This document shows, piece after piece, positions 1-11,296 of a stretch of DNA of 64,000 nt. Made by a program: the position numbers and the translations under genes. Source of the stretch: Lithobates sylvaticus (taxonomy: Eukaryota; Chordata; Amphibia; Anura; Ranidae); contig CM053027.1 of NCBI GenBank assembly GCA_028564925.1, positions 245,111,649 to 245,175,648 of the forward strand, written 5' to 3'. Position 1 is the stretch's first letter, and each line of letters starts with the position of its first letter. The notes under the pieces were generated by a model. That model made no database searches. It saw nothing but the letters and a program-made list of their open reading frames with translations, and had not been told where the DNA came from.

Positions 1-1839
1 GTCATTTTCTAGCAAAAAATACAGATTTTAACTTGTAAACAGCAAGTGTCAAAAATAGGTGTGCTCCAGAAGTGGTTAAAGAGAAAAAAAAATTTCACTA
101 AAACATTTATATTTTCCTTTTTATATTTCACTAAATTTTATTATCTCAAATACCTTCTTATAAAAAAAAGCTGAGAATTTAATTTCACATTAAGAGTCTT
201 TAAAGCTAAACTTCAGGTTCAACAATTTTAACTCAAATATATCCCTCAGTAACCAGAAAGATATACATCCTGCACCAAATGCCTTTTTAAAACCATATTA
301 TACTACTACTATACTACTATCACAGCACAGAGAGCAGAGCTGTGGGAGGGGCTGAGCAGGCCCACCCACTACAGACTGTCTGCAGAAGACTAGATGAGGA
401 GGCAGATACAAGACCAGACATCTTGCACTGACTGGTCTTTATTAGAGCAAGCTCCTGCAAAAAAAGCTAAGTTTCATGCTAGGTTACTGCACAGATCTGG
501 AAGAAATAGACAAAGCACACCATGATTCAAGTTATTATACACATGACTCTTTTTTTTTATCCCAGAGTTCACCTTTTAGGCACAACGCTTTTCTCGAACT
601 AGGTAATTACTTGCAAGCTTTTTCTTACATCTGCATGGTGCTTTTTCTCTAAAAGCATCATACCATCAATGTCATGCTGCTAAAGTTAAATCCAAAGGAT
701 CCATAACAATAGTCACTGGTGGAAAAGGAGGATGAGGAGGGAATTATTATGCTCAGACTATAGATGGAGCTGTAAGAATATAAGAAGTAATGTTACTACA
801 TACATTGTATATAGAATGTGGTAATTCATTTTGCAAAGTATTCTGTATTTAAAACAGATTTTGTTCTGCCAAAATTTTTTTTTTTTTAAATATATCTATA
901 ACATCTGTATTCCTTTACCTGCGTATAATGAATTCCTGAGTATTTGAATTGCATATTAACGCTATAACACGGTTTTCTAACTATTTATTAAAAGGCAGGT
1001 GCTTTAAAATTCTTGTCTCATCTACTATTCTATCTGCCTTGAGGCAATGGATTCCTGAAATCCTTAGAGCCTCACCCTATCCTTTATTTGGCAACTGGGA
1101 TGCGTCAGGGGAAATGAACAGATAAACACATGCACAGAATACCTGTGTGGAATAATAACTGAACCTGTAATAAAGTAAATATTTACTGTAGTTGTATGCT
1201 ATTATGCTCATTTTCTTTCCAATAATGTATTACTTTAATTGTGCTAAATTAATAGAAAAATCTGATAACAGATCAAAGCATTTGCTATTTCACACGCTTG
1301 CTCTTTTTTTTAAGGAAAACATTTATATGAAATATCACAGTGATCTTTAGCCACCACTCAAAAAATTACCTTACACAGCATCTTTAGATAAGAGGTGTGT
1401 GAGATGCTCTTAAGGAAATATTCTGAAACTCTACCCAGGTTTTGTTCTTTAAATTTTCTGAACGCTTAAATACAGACTGAAAGTATAAGAAGGTAGGGGA
1501 TACAGAGATTCTCATCTTCAGTAATCTGTGCCATGGAATAGTTAGAGGTGAACCTTAGACAGTGGTAGGAAGAACTGTCCTTAGTAGACTTTAAAAAGCC
1601 AAGAGGCAGGTACAGTGCTATGCTCCCAGGATGTAATAAAGAGCTTATTACCAGTGGAACCTATCAGTAAGAGATGCAGATAGCACAAACAGGGTCAGGG
1701 TGAAAAGATGGAAACCTTGATATGCTCTACACCTCTAGGGAAAGAGATAAGCCATCCTTGTTTTAAGTTCTAGTTCTTCATATCTTTCCAGATATTATAC
1801 AATAAAAAAAGATTGCATAGTGGTTGGCAGTATATAAGT
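1..1839. other. No gene seen; AT-rich intergenic DNA
   Basis: No open frame of note, no splice-flanked coding run and no recognisable repeat protein on either strand. There are short simple runs, for example a TAC/TAT trinucleotide run near 298-322. A GC-richer patch at about 330-430 could be a dispersed-repeat fragment, but I cannot name it. Confidence 0.6.
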
Positions 1840-2330
1840 AGCTTGATTATGCTGCAATATAAGCAGGAGAAACGAGGCAGGTTTGATTGTGAAATAAACA
1901 TTAGAGTGTATTATCTGAGACAGAGTAGTCACAAATATTAAACAGTGTGTGGACAGTAAGTAAATAGTTTGGCTACAATATAAGAGGGAGTGAAGAGGCA
2001 GGTTTTATAATGAAATAATATTAGAGTGTATTATCTAAGAGACAATAGCTACAGATATTTGAAGGGCTGAAGCATTAGAATAGGCTGGAATGTAGGTGCA
2101 ATGTAGGATTTACTCTGCAGCAAAATTTTACAGCTACTGTGGCACTATCGGGACTTTTACAGTGCTGGAGCACAGGAATAGGCCACAAACTGTTAAGGTG
2201 CAATGCAAGATTTAACTTACTGCAAACATTTGAAATTGTGTCGCTATAGTCGAGCCCTGGAAACATTGTGCTGAACGTTTACGGTGCTGGAGCACAAGAA
2301 CAGGCCACAAACTTTGTGGCTCAATGCAGA
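1840..2330. repeat. Degenerate tandem repeat, period about 120 bp
   Basis: Two diverged copies of one unit begin near 1850 and 1970; both contain the string ttagagtgtattatct. A second unit follows, with copies near 2159 and 2280 that share ggagcacaggaataggcc or a close variant. The repeat resembles in style, but does not clearly match, the subterminal repeats of the hAT region at 5215-6690. It is non-coding. Confidence 0.55.
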
Positions 2331-2415
2331 ATTTTTTTTTCACTTAGTTTTTATTGAAAAAGTTTTCAAATTACAGTTTTTATCAACAGTTAAAGTCAAA
2401 TAAAACAATATATTA
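2331..2415 (-). repeat. Possible 3' end of a truncated LINE
   Basis: Read on the minus strand, this stretch carries ttttcaataaaaact followed by an A-rich run, the kind of 3' tail seen on frog L1-like elements. No coding part remains. It could equally be chance AT-rich sequence. Confidence 0.25.
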
Positions 2416-2439
2416 GGTGTGTTGGAGATATAATTTCAA

Positions 2440-4795
2440 GTCACAAAGATTTAATCTTACAACATTGAGTAGTTTGAATCTTACAACATTGAGTAGTTTG
2501 AACCTCTCTCGTGTGAACTTTAGAACCCTATTAAAGTCTATGGGACTCGAACATTCAAAAGGCTTATATGCAAGTTATTGTCATAAAAAAGTGCTTGGGG
2601 ACCTGGGTCCTGCCCCAGGGGACATGTATCAAAGCAAAAAAAACGTTTAAAAACAGCAGTTTTTTTGGGAGCAGTGATTTTAATAATGCTTAAAGTGAAA
2701 CAATAAAAGTGTAATATTCCTTTAAATTTCGTACCTGGGGGGGTGTGTATAGTATGCCTGTAAAGAGGCACGTGTTTCCCGTGCTTAGAAGTGTAATTTT
2801 TGCAGGAAAAAAAGTATTTTAAAATCACTCGCGGCTATAATGAATTGTCGGCTCCCGTAATACAGAGAACAGTCATTGAAAGTCATTGATAAAAAAAAAA
2901 AAAATATGCATGGGGTTCCCCCCAAATTCAATTACCAGGCCCTTCAGGTCTGGTATGGATATTAAGGGAAACCCCGGGTCAAATAAAAAAAAATGACGTG
3001 GGGTTCCCCCTAAATATCCTTACCAGATCCTTCATGTCTGGTAGAGATTTTAAGGGGAACTCCACGCCAAATAAAAAAAATGGCGTTGAGTTCCACCCAA
3101 AAATCCATACCAGACCCTTTATCCGAGCACGCAACCTGGTAGGCTGCAGGAAAAGAGGGGGGACAAGAGAGCGCCCCCCCTCCTGAACCTTACCAGGCCA
3201 CATGCCCTCAACATTGGGAGGATGCTTTGGGGGTCCATGACCCCTCAAAGCACCATGTCCCCATGTTGGTGGGGACAAGGGCCTGTCTGCGGGCAGGGGG
3301 CTTATCAGAATCTAGAAGCCCCCTTTAACAAGGGGACCCCCAGATCCTGCCCCCCCCCCCCGTTTGAAATGGTAAGGGGGTAGAAAAAGTACCCCTACCA
3401 TTTCACAAAGAAAGTGTAATTTTTTAATTAGTTAATGCAGGTTTCTGTTACATCAGAGGGGGGCAGGGTCACCCGTACGTCACTGGGGAAGCCCAACTTC
3501 CCCCTTGCGTCAGAGGGGGCAGGGTTAGGTGAGTGTCTCCGTGGAGACAGGATGGGCTGCGCTGGATGTCGTCGAAAGAGATCAGCCATCGCTGGACCCC
3601 AGAGAAGAGATCAGCCATCGCTGGATAGCAAGAGTGGATTACCACCGCTGGAATCTTTTTTTTATTTTTTTTATTTTTAATAAAGGACTTTTCCCAACCG
3701 TGTCAGTGTGTTTTTTTTTTTTTTTTTTTACACTTTCTTTGTGAAATGGTAGGGGTACTTTTGTACCCCCTTACCATTTCAAACAGGGGGGGCGGGATCT
3801 GGGGGTCCCCTTGTTAAAGGGGGCTTCCAGATTCTGATAAGCCCCCCACCCGCAGACCCCCACAACCACTGGCCAGGGTTGTTGGGGATGAGGCCCTTGT
3901 CCTCATCAACATGGGGACATGGTGCTTTGAGGGGTCACGGACCCCCAAAGCATCCTCCCAATGTAGAGGGCATGTGGCCTGGTATGGTTCAGGAGGGGGG
4001 ACGCTCTCTCATCCCCCCTCTTTTCCTGTGGCCTGCCAGGTTGCGTGCTCGGATAAAGGGTCCGGTGTGGATTTTTGGGTGGAACTCCACGCCATTTTTT
4101 TTTTAACTTTGGCGTGGAGTTCCCCTTAAAATCCATACCAGACCTGAAGGGTCTGGTAAGGGATATTTAGGGGGAACCCTACATCATTTTTTTTTTCAAA
4201 TTTGACCCGGGGTTTACCTTAATATCCATACCAGACCTCAAGGGCCTGGTAATTGAATTTGGGGGGAACCCCACGCATATTTTTTTTATTTTTATCAATG
4301 ACTTTCAATGACTGTTCTCTGTATTACGGGAGCCCACAATTCATTATAGTGGCGAGTGATTTTAAAATACGTTTTTTCCTGCAAAATGACACTTTGTGCA
4401 GGGACAGTTCTAAGCACGGGAAACACGCGCCCCTTTACAGGCATACTATACACACCCCCCAGGTACGAAATTTAAAGGAATATTACACTTTTATTGTTTC
4501 ACTTTAAGTGATTTTTTTAAAATCACTGCTCCCGAAAAAACTGAAGTTTTTAAAAGTTTTTTTTGCATTGATACATGTCCCCTGGGGCAGGACCCAGGTC
4601 CCCAAACACTTTTCAGGACAATAACTTGCATATAAGCCTTTAAAATTAGCACTTTAGATTTCTCCCATAGACTTTTACAGGGTGTTCGCGGCTTTTCGAA
4701 TTTGCCGTGAACACCCCAAATTGTTTGCTGTTCGGTGAACAGGCGAACAGGCATTGTTCGAGTCGAACATGAGTTTGACTCAAACTCAAAGCTTA
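2440..4795. mobile_element. Foldback element 1 (long inverted-repeat DNA element)
   Basis: Two long arms are inverted copies of each other: about 2530-3423 on the left and 3727-4700 on the right. They share, for example, the segment ggggacctgggtcctgcccc and the mirrored accatttcacaaagaaagtg next to the loop. The loop (3424-3726) is unique, contains two copies of gatcagccatcgctgga and an AATAAA signal near 3677. The outer right edge has the motif gttcgagtcgaacatgag. No protein is encoded; short open frames in the arms mirror one another and are not genes. Such elements are non-autonomous and move with a transposase supplied in trans. The exact outer ends and target duplication are not resolved. 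Confidence 0.75.
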
Positions 4796-5214
4796 TCCTT
4801 TAAAGGAAAAAAAAAAGAAGCCATTTAAAACCACTTGCGGCTTTAGGTTTGATCTTAAGTAGAATCTGAACAGGTACATTATGAAGTGTAGCTCCATCCC
4901 AAAAAAATCTATTTTTAAGCTTTTTGGAGAACATAGGGAGGGGTTATCACCCCTGTAACATTTGCTGTCTTTGCACATCTGTTCAGAACATGTCACCTCA
5001 CTTTCCGTCCCAATGACAAATGTTTTTGGAAAAAGTGGGGTTTTAATTGAAACAAGGATTGGTGATAAAGTATCAGTAGAGAGGAGATACCTTTTTCCAA
5101 AATTAAATCTAACAGGATAGAATTTCCCTTCCTAGGGGTAGATTTCCTCTCACTTCCTGTTTTCTCTTTCCATTTTCAAGTAGGAGTCGTTTGTAAGTTG
5201 GATGTTTGAAAGTA
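4796..5214. other. No gene; possible dispersed-repeat fragment
   Basis: Non-coding. The stretch contains two phrases (tcacctcactttccgtcccaa and cctctcacttcctgttttct, both partly matching) that look like half-sites of a common amphibian repeat, but I cannot define its ends. Confidence 0.4.
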
Positions 5215-5610
5215 GGGGCCTGGCGTATATACTCTGCAGAAATTTGCCCTATTAGATGTTGGTGTAGCCACAAGACTGGTGGGCACAGGAATGGGCCCTG
5301 CTGTGAGTTAATAGATCAAGATTTGTAATTGCATGCACCTGTTGAACAGGGCAGAAAAATTGGGCCTTTGGCGGTGGTGGTGGACGGTGTTGCCACAAGA
5401 CTGTAGGCCCTCATAGTTACTCTTGGTGGGCGCAGGAATGGGCCCTGCTGTGAGTTATTAGATCAAGATTTGTAATTGCAAGCACCTGATGAACAGGGCA
5501 GAAAAATTGGGCCTTTGGCGGTGGTGGTGGACGGTGTTGCCACAAGACTGCAGGCCCTCATAGTTACTCTTGGTGGGCGCAGGAATGGGCCCTGCTGTGA
5601 ACTATTAGAT
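5215..5610. repeat. Subterminal tandem repeat, about 145-bp unit (first variant)
   Basis: About 2.5 copies of a unit holding gggcgcaggaatgggccctg, which starts near 5279, 5428 and 5574. It also carries a run of ggtggtggtgg. It merges without a break into the second-variant array on its right, and both lie just downstream of the hAT transposase gene, so they are probably part of that element's subterminal region. Confidence 0.7.
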
Positions 5611-6690
5611 CAAGATTTGTAATTACCCGCCCCTGTTAAACAGGGGCTGAAAAATTGTGCCTTAGGCACTGGTGCTGGTGCCACAACACTGCAACCCCTC
5701 ACAGAGACTGTACTTGGAGCACAGCAGTCACACGTGTTGCGAAGCATTTTTTTAAAAAATTGTAAGTACACGCCCCTGTTAAACAGGGGCTGAAAAATTG
5801 TGCCTTAGGCACTGGTGCTGGTGCCACAACACTGCAACCCGGCCCTCACAGATACTGTACTTGGAGCACAGCAGTCACACGTGTTGCGAAGCATTTTTTT
5901 TAAAAAATTGTAAGTACACGCCCCTGTTAAACAGGGGCTGAAAAATTGTGCCTTAGGCACTGGTGCTGGTGCCACAACACTGCAACCCGGCCCTCACAGA
6001 TACTGTACTTGGAGCACAGCAGTCACACGTGTTGCGAAGCATTTTTTTAAAAAATTGTAAGTACACGCCCCTGTTAAACAGGGGCTGAAAAAATTGTGCC
6101 TTAGGCACTGGTGCCACAACACTGCAACACGGCCCTCACAGAGACTGTACTTGGAGCACAGCAGTCACACGTGTTGCGAAGCATTTTTTTTAAAAAATTG
6201 TAAGTACACGCCCCTGTTAAACAGGGGCTGAAAAATTGTGCCTTAGGCACTGGTGCCACAACACTGCAACACGGCCCTCACAGAGACTGTACTTGGAGCA
6301 CAGCAGTCACACGTGTTGCGAAGCATTTTTTTAAAAAATTGTAAGTACACGCCCCTGTTAAACAGGGGCTGAAAAATTGTGCCTTAGGCACTGGTGCTGG
6401 TGCCACAACACTGCAACACGGCCCTCACAGAGACTGTACTTGGAGCACAGCAGTCACACGTGTTGCGAAGCATTTTTTTTAAAAATTGTAAGTACACGCC
6501 CCTGTTAAACAGGGGCTGAAAAATTGTGCCTTAGGCACTGGTGCTGGTGCCACAACACTGCAACACGGCCCTCACAGAGACTGTACTTGGAGCACAGCAG
6601 TCACACGTGTTGCGAAGCATTTTTTTTAAAAATTGTAAGTACACGCCCCTGTTAAACAGGGGCTGAAAAATTGTGCCTTAGGCACTGGTG
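5611..6690. repeat. Subterminal tandem array, 141-148-bp unit, about 7.5 copies
   Basis: The landmark taagtacacg recurs at 5763, 5911, 6058, 6201, 6342, 6489 and 6636, giving periods of 148, 147, 143, 141, 147 and 147. Copies are nearly identical. Differences are mostly loss of one ctggtg block and the length of T/A runs. Each unit holds a short palindrome, cccctgttaaacagggg. High similarity implies recent expansion or homogenisation. Confidence 0.9.
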
Positions 6691-6796
6691 TGGTGGCATG
6701 GATCATTGAGGAGGAGGAAGAGGATAGTCAGTGAACATAAGAGGACAGTCACTCAGCATCAGCATAGGCAGTCTTGAAGGGATGTGACATTAAAAA

Positions 6797-9700
6797 TTAT
6801 TCGGTTATATCCGCCTCAGGTGCCTGGTAGCTGGTGGTGATCCAAGACTGATTCATTTTGATGAAGGTCAGTCGATCAACCGAGGCGGTGGACAGGCGCA
6901 CCCTATGATCAGTCACAAATCCTCCAGCAGCACTGAATGTGCGTTCGGAAAGAACGCTGGAGGCAGGACAGGCCAGTAGCTCAATTGCATACTGTGCAAG
7001 CTCTGGCCAGTGATCCATCCTCAGGACCCAGTAAGCCAGAGGATTTTCGGTGGGAAAGGTGTCCAAGTCTGACCTTGCCCCAAGGTATTCCTGCACCATG
7101 TATATCAGACGCTGGCGATGGTTGCTGGAACCGATCATACCTTGGGGCTGCGGACTAAAAAATTGTCTGAACGCATCGGTCAGACGTCCACCTTCCCCAC
7201 CGCTCCTTCTGCCACTGACCGAAGCCTCAGCAACTCGTCGCCCAGGACCAGGAGTTTGTAGCCTCCCAGTTTCTGGGAACGCGTTGCACAGACCTTTCTG
7301 CAAGGCCTCCCTGAGATGTCTCATCCTCTGCTCCCTCTGCGACGGCAAGATAAGGTCCGCAACCTTACCCTTGTACCGCGGATCAAGGAGAGTGGCCAGC
7401 CAGTAATGGTCCCTCTCCTTGATCCGAAGAACACGAGGATCCTTCCGCAGGCTTTGCAGGATCAGGGAGGCCATGCAGCGTAGGTTAGCTGAGGCATTCG
7501 GTCCGGAGTCTTCTGGGTCACTGAGGATGACATGATCGCCAGCCACCTCCTCCCAGCCACGTACAAGTCCACTGGCTTGTTGGGACTGTACATCATCCCT
7601 AAAAGACTGCTGCTGCTGATGCTGAGTGCCAGGCTCCACCTCCATGCTCACACAATCCTCCTCCTCCTCCTCCTCCTCCTCCTCCTCATCCTCTTCCTGT
7701 GTGATGGGTGGGACAGAAGGAACACTGTCCGGATAAAGGGGGCCTTGAGAGGCAAGGAAGTCCTCCTCTTCCTGCCTCTGTTCTGCCTCAAGTGCCCTGT
7801 CCATGATCCCACGCAGCGTATGCTCCAACAGGTGGACAAGAGGGACAGTGTCACTGATGCATGCACTGTCACTGCTCACCATCCTCGTGGCCTCCTCAAA
7901 TGGTGAGAGGACAGTGCATGCATCCCTGATCATGCTCCACTGACGTGGGGAAAAAAAACCAAGCTCCCCTGACCCTGTCCTGGTGCCGTAGTCGCAAAGG
8001 TACTCATTGATGGCCCTCTGCTGCGTGTGCAGTCGCTGCAGCATGGCCAACGTTGAGTTCCACCTGGTGGGCATGTCAGATATTAGGCGGTTCTTGGGCA
8101 GGTTCAGCTCCTTTTGCAGCTCAGTCAGCCGAGCACTGGCATTATAAGATCGGCGGAAATGCACACAGACTTTCCTGGCCTGCCTCAGGACATCCTGTAA
8201 GCCTGGGAACCTGCCCAAGAACCGCTGCACCACCAGGTTGAGGACGTGAGCCATGCAGGGCACATGGGTGAGCTGCCCCTGTCGCAGGGCGGAGAGGAGG
8301 TTGGTGCCATTGTCAGAAACGACCATTCCTGGCTTAAGCTGACGTGGCGTCAACCACCTCTCGGCCTGCCCCTGCAGAGCTGCCAGAACCTCTGGCCCAG
8401 TGTGGCTCCTGTCCCCCAAACACACCAGCGCAAGCACGGCATGGCATCTTTTTGCCTGCGTACTTGCGTAGCCCCTTGTACGCCTACGGAGCACCGCTGG
8501 TTCCAAGGACAGAGCACTGGAGGAAGAAGAAGAGGAGGGGGTGGAGGAGAGAGGTGTGTCACAACCAGTAGCAGTAGTCGCGTTTTGGAGGCGTGGTGGC
8601 GGAACAACCTCCAACACTACTGCACCTTGTCCTGCATCCCTCCCAGCTGCCAATAGAGTGACCCAATGGGCCGTGAAAGAAAGGTACCGTCCCTGTCCAT
8701 GCCTGCTGGACCATGAGTCAGCGGTAATATGCACCTTACCGCTGACCGCCCTGTCCAGCGAGGCATGGACATTGCCCTCCACATGCCGGTAGAGAGACGG
8801 AATCGCCTTCCGCGAGAAAAAGTGGCGTTTGGGAACCTGCCACTGAGGAACCGCACATTGAACAAACTCACGGAAGGGGGCCGAGTCTACCAACTGAAAA
8901 GGCAGCAGTTGAAGTGCTAGCAATTTAGCAAGGCTAGCATTCAACCGCTGGGCATGTGGATGGCTGGGAGTGTACTTCTTTCTACGGTCCAGCAGCTGGG
9001 GCAGGGAAATTTGCCTGCTGCATTCGGACGTCGGTGTACTGCAAGTACTTGGTTGTGACACACCGAATTCTACACCTTCAGTCCTCTCAGAGCAGCTTTC
9101 AGAGAGGACTGAAGGTGTAGTGGGGATGGAGATCCCAGCTGAGGAGGAGCAAGGAGAGGTCCGCTTAGTTCTTTGGTGTGGGTCTTTTATGTGTGCCTGC
9201 CAACGAGCTGCATGGCAGGTCGCCATATGTCTGGTCATGCTTGTGGTGCCCAAGCGGCTGATGTTTTGGCCACGCGAGATACGCTTGAGACAAATATTGC
9301 AAATAGCAGTGGTGCGATCTGCTGCACTCGTCTCAAAAAAGGCCCACACCAAAGAACTTTTCTGATAACGTGCAGAGGCAGCGCCCTGCACAGGCGGAGC
9401 TCTGCGGTGTTGTACAGTTGCTGTGCTGGCCTCTACCTGGCCTCCAGGGGGCATCCTGCCTCGTTGGACATGTGACGCCGCATCCTCCTCCTCCTCGTCC
9501 TCCTCCTCATCCTCTCTCCCTTGAGGCACCCACGTGGAGTCAGTGACCTCATCATCCCCTCCCTCTTCACCACTAGAGCAAACCTGGCAGTAAGCTGCAG
9601 CTGGTGGAACTGTACTGCCAGATTCCTCAAGCTGGGTATCGTCATCCGAGCCTTCGAATCGTTGGGCATCCTCCTGGAGCATGTACCCAACACTGTGCTC

Positions 9701-9880
9701 AAAAGAGTTCGGGGACTCCTCAGGAGGACATGGTGGGTCTAGGGAAGGGGTGGCTGATGATGCTCTGTCAGTACCCTGAGCCTGGGTGAGAGAGGATGAG
9801 GAGGATGAGGAGGGCTTGGTCATCCATTCTACCAAGCCTTCAGCATGATGCGGCTCCACATGTCCAGCTGCCGAAAACAA
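6797..9880 (-). CDS. hAT-superfamily transposase (BED-type), long open frame
   Basis: The frame is open for 1027 codons; the first ATG is at 9823, while the frame is open further upstream. Numbering from 9880, a BED zinc finger lies at about 174-223 (C194, C197, H218, H223). The RNase H-like core shows the first acidic residue in TADSW (D388), the second in VSDNG (D523), the W of PTRWNST (W607) and the acidic pair in FEEAT (E662/E663). The hAT C-terminal dimerisation region, with the ACPASSVLSER motif, is at about 943-1011. Acidic runs occur near 123-133 and 730-742. The product should cut and paste its own element in the nucleus. Nothing in the frame looks broken, which is unusual for a vertebrate hAT. 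Flanking tandem arrays are probably subterminal DNA of the same element. The very N-terminus is uncertain (see the neighbouring entry). It could still be inactive, as point changes at unseen key sites cannot be judged here. Confidence 0.88.
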   Translation of the reverse strand: MFSAAGHVEPHHAEGLVEWMTKPSSSSSSSLTQAQGTDRASSATPSLDPPCPPEESPNSFEHSVGYMLQEDAQRFEGSDDDTQLEESGSTVPPAAAYCQVCSSGEEGGDDEVTDSTWVPQGREDEEEDEEEEDAASHVQRGRMPPGGQVEASTATVQHRRAPPVQGAASARYQKSSLVWAFFETSAADRTTAICNICLKRISRGQNISRLGTTSMTRHMATCHAARWQAHIKDPHQRTKRTSPCSSSAGISIPTTPSVLSESCSERTEGVEFGVSQPSTCSTPTSECSRQISLPQLLDRRKKYTPSHPHAQRLNASLAKLLALQLLPFQLVDSAPFREFVQCAVPQWQVPKRHFFSRKAIPSLYRHVEGNVHASLDRAVSGKVHITADSWSSRHGQGRYLSFTAHWVTLLAAGRDAGQGAVVLEVVPPPRLQNATTATGCDTPLSSTPSSSSSSSALSLEPAVLRRRTRGYASTQAKRCHAVLALVCLGDRSHTGPEVLAALQGQAERWLTPRQLKPGMVVSDNGTNLLSALRQGQLTHVPCMAHVLNLVVQRFLGRFPGLQDVLRQARKVCVHFRRSYNASARLTELQKELNLPKNRLISDMPTRWNSTLAMLQRLHTQQRAINEYLCDYGTRTGSGELGFFSPRQWSMIRDACTVLSPFEEATRMVSSDSACISDTVPLVHLLEHTLRGIMDRALEAEQRQEEEDFLASQGPLYPDSVPSVPPITQEEDEEEEEEEEEEDCVSMEVEPGTQHQQQQSFRDDVQSQQASGLVRGWEEVAGDHVILSDPEDSGPNASANLRCMASLILQSLRKDPRVLRIKERDHYWLATLLDPRYKGKVADLILPSQREQRMRHLREALQKGLCNAFPETGRLQTPGPGRRVAEASVSGRRSGGEGGRLTDAFRQFFSPQPQGMIGSSNHRQRLIYMVQEYLGARSDLDTFPTENPLAYWVLRMDHWPELAQYAIELLACPASSVLSERTFSAAGGFVTDHRVRLSTASVDRLTFIKMNQSWITTSYQAPEADITE

Positions 9881-10023
9881 AGACGCGCGTGTCCCATGGC
9901 ACGTGCTGATGACGATGCACGACCACGTCCACGTCCACGGCCACGTCCACTAGAAACAGAGCCTGCCTGCCCTGTGTTCTTGGCTCTGCACGCTCTGCCT
10001 CCCCTTGGCGGTCTTCCAGCCAT
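9829..10023 (-). CDS. Possible N-terminal segment of the hAT transposase, in another frame
   Basis: A 64-codon frame opens at an ATG at 10023 and overlaps the main transposase frame. It reads a basic start (MAGRPPRGG) and then a GRGRGRGRGR run like an AT-hook, after which the same DNA is read in a different frame from the main gene. The main frame has no ATG until 9823. The likeliest reading is that this is the true N-terminus, put out of frame by a one-base indel between about 9880 and 9930, or joined by an unseen short intron. If so, the gene is not quite intact at its 5' end. Confidence 0.45.
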   Translation of the reverse strand: MAGRPPRGGRACRAKNTGQAGSVSSGRGRGRGRGRASSSARAMGHARLCFRQLDMWSRIMLKAW

Positions 10024-10035
10024 TGTAGTCGGTAG

Positions 10036-11296
10036 TCCTGTGGGTGCTGCTGAGAAGAAAATATAGGAGCTCTGTGTGATGCCACTAACACACTAGAAGT
10101 CCTATGGGTGCTTCTGCAAAGAAAATAGAGGAGCTCTGTGTGATGCCACTAACACACTAGAAGTCCTGTGGGTGCTGCTGAGAAGAATATATAGGAGCTC
10201 TGTGTGATGCCACTAACACACTAGAATTCCTTTGGGTGCCTCTGCAAAGAAAATAGAGGAGCTCTGTGTGATGCCACTAACACACTAGAAGTCCTGTGGG
10301 TGCTTATGCAAAGAAAATAGAGGAGCTCTGTGTGATGCCACTAACACACTAGAAGTCCTGTGGGTGCTTCTGCAAAGAAAATAGAGGAGCTCTGTGTGAT
10401 GCCACTAACACACTAGAAGTCCTGTGGGTGCTTATGCAAAGAAAATAGAGGAGCTCTGTGTGATGCCACTAACACACTAGAAGTCCTGTGGGTGCTTATG
10501 CAAAGAAAATAGAGGAGCTCTGTGTGATGCCACTAACACACTAGAAGTCCTGTGGGTGCTTCTGCAAAGAAAATAGAGGAGCTCTGTGTGATGCCACTAA
10601 CACACTAGAAGTCCTATGGGTGCTTCTGCAAAGAAAATAGAGGAGCTCTGTGTGATGCCACTAACACACTAGAAGTCCTGTGGGTGCTGCTGAGAAGAAT
10701 ATATAGGAGCTCTGTGTGATGCCACTAACACACTAGAATTCCTATGGGTGCCTCTGCAAAGAAAATAGAGGAGCTCTGTGTGATGCCACTAACACACTAG
10801 AAGTCCTGTGGGTGCTTATGCAAAGAAAATAGAGGAGCTCTGTGTGATGCCACTAACACACTAGAAGTCCTGTGGGTGCTTCTGCAAAGAAAATAGAGGA
10901 GCTCTGTGTGATGCCACTAACACACTAGAAGTCCTGTGGGTGCTTATGCAAAGAAAATAGAGGAGCTCTGTGTGATGCCACTAACACACTAGAAGTCCTG
11001 TGGGTGCTTATGCAAAGAAAATAGAGGAGCTCTGTGTGATGCCACTAACACACTAGAAGTCCTGTGGGTGCTTCTGCAAAGAAAATAGAGGAGCTCTGTG
11101 TGATGCCACTAACACACTAGAAGTCCTATGGGTGCTTCTGCAAAGAAAATAGAGGAGCTCTGTGTGATGCCACTAACACACTAGAAGTCCTGTGGGTGCT
11201 TCTGCAAAGAAAATAGAGGAGCTCTGTGTGGTGCCACTAACACACTAGAAGTCCTGTGGGTGCTTATGCAAAGAATATATAGGAGCTCTGTAGTGA
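10036..11296. repeat. 64-bp tandem array, about 19-20 copies
   Basis: The unit runs from cactagaagtcctgtgggtg to tgatgccactaaca and is 64 bp (for instance gccactaaca at 10081 and 10145). Two sub-variants alternate: one with cttctgcaaagaaaatagag and one with cttatgcaaagaaaatagag; a third form has gctgctgagaagaatatata. The order of variants near 10140-10620 is largely repeated at 10680-11200, so there is a higher-order block of about nine units. The array lies upstream of the hAT gene (which reads leftward) and ends abruptly at the LINE at 11297. Confidence 0.93.

Noticed and set aside
8246-8656. Plus-strand frames antisense to the hAT gene
   Set aside because: They are shadows of the long transposase frame, GC-rich and without a domain.
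10036-11296. CRISPR-like array
   Set aside because: Units are full tandem repeats without unique spacers, in a eukaryotic genome.
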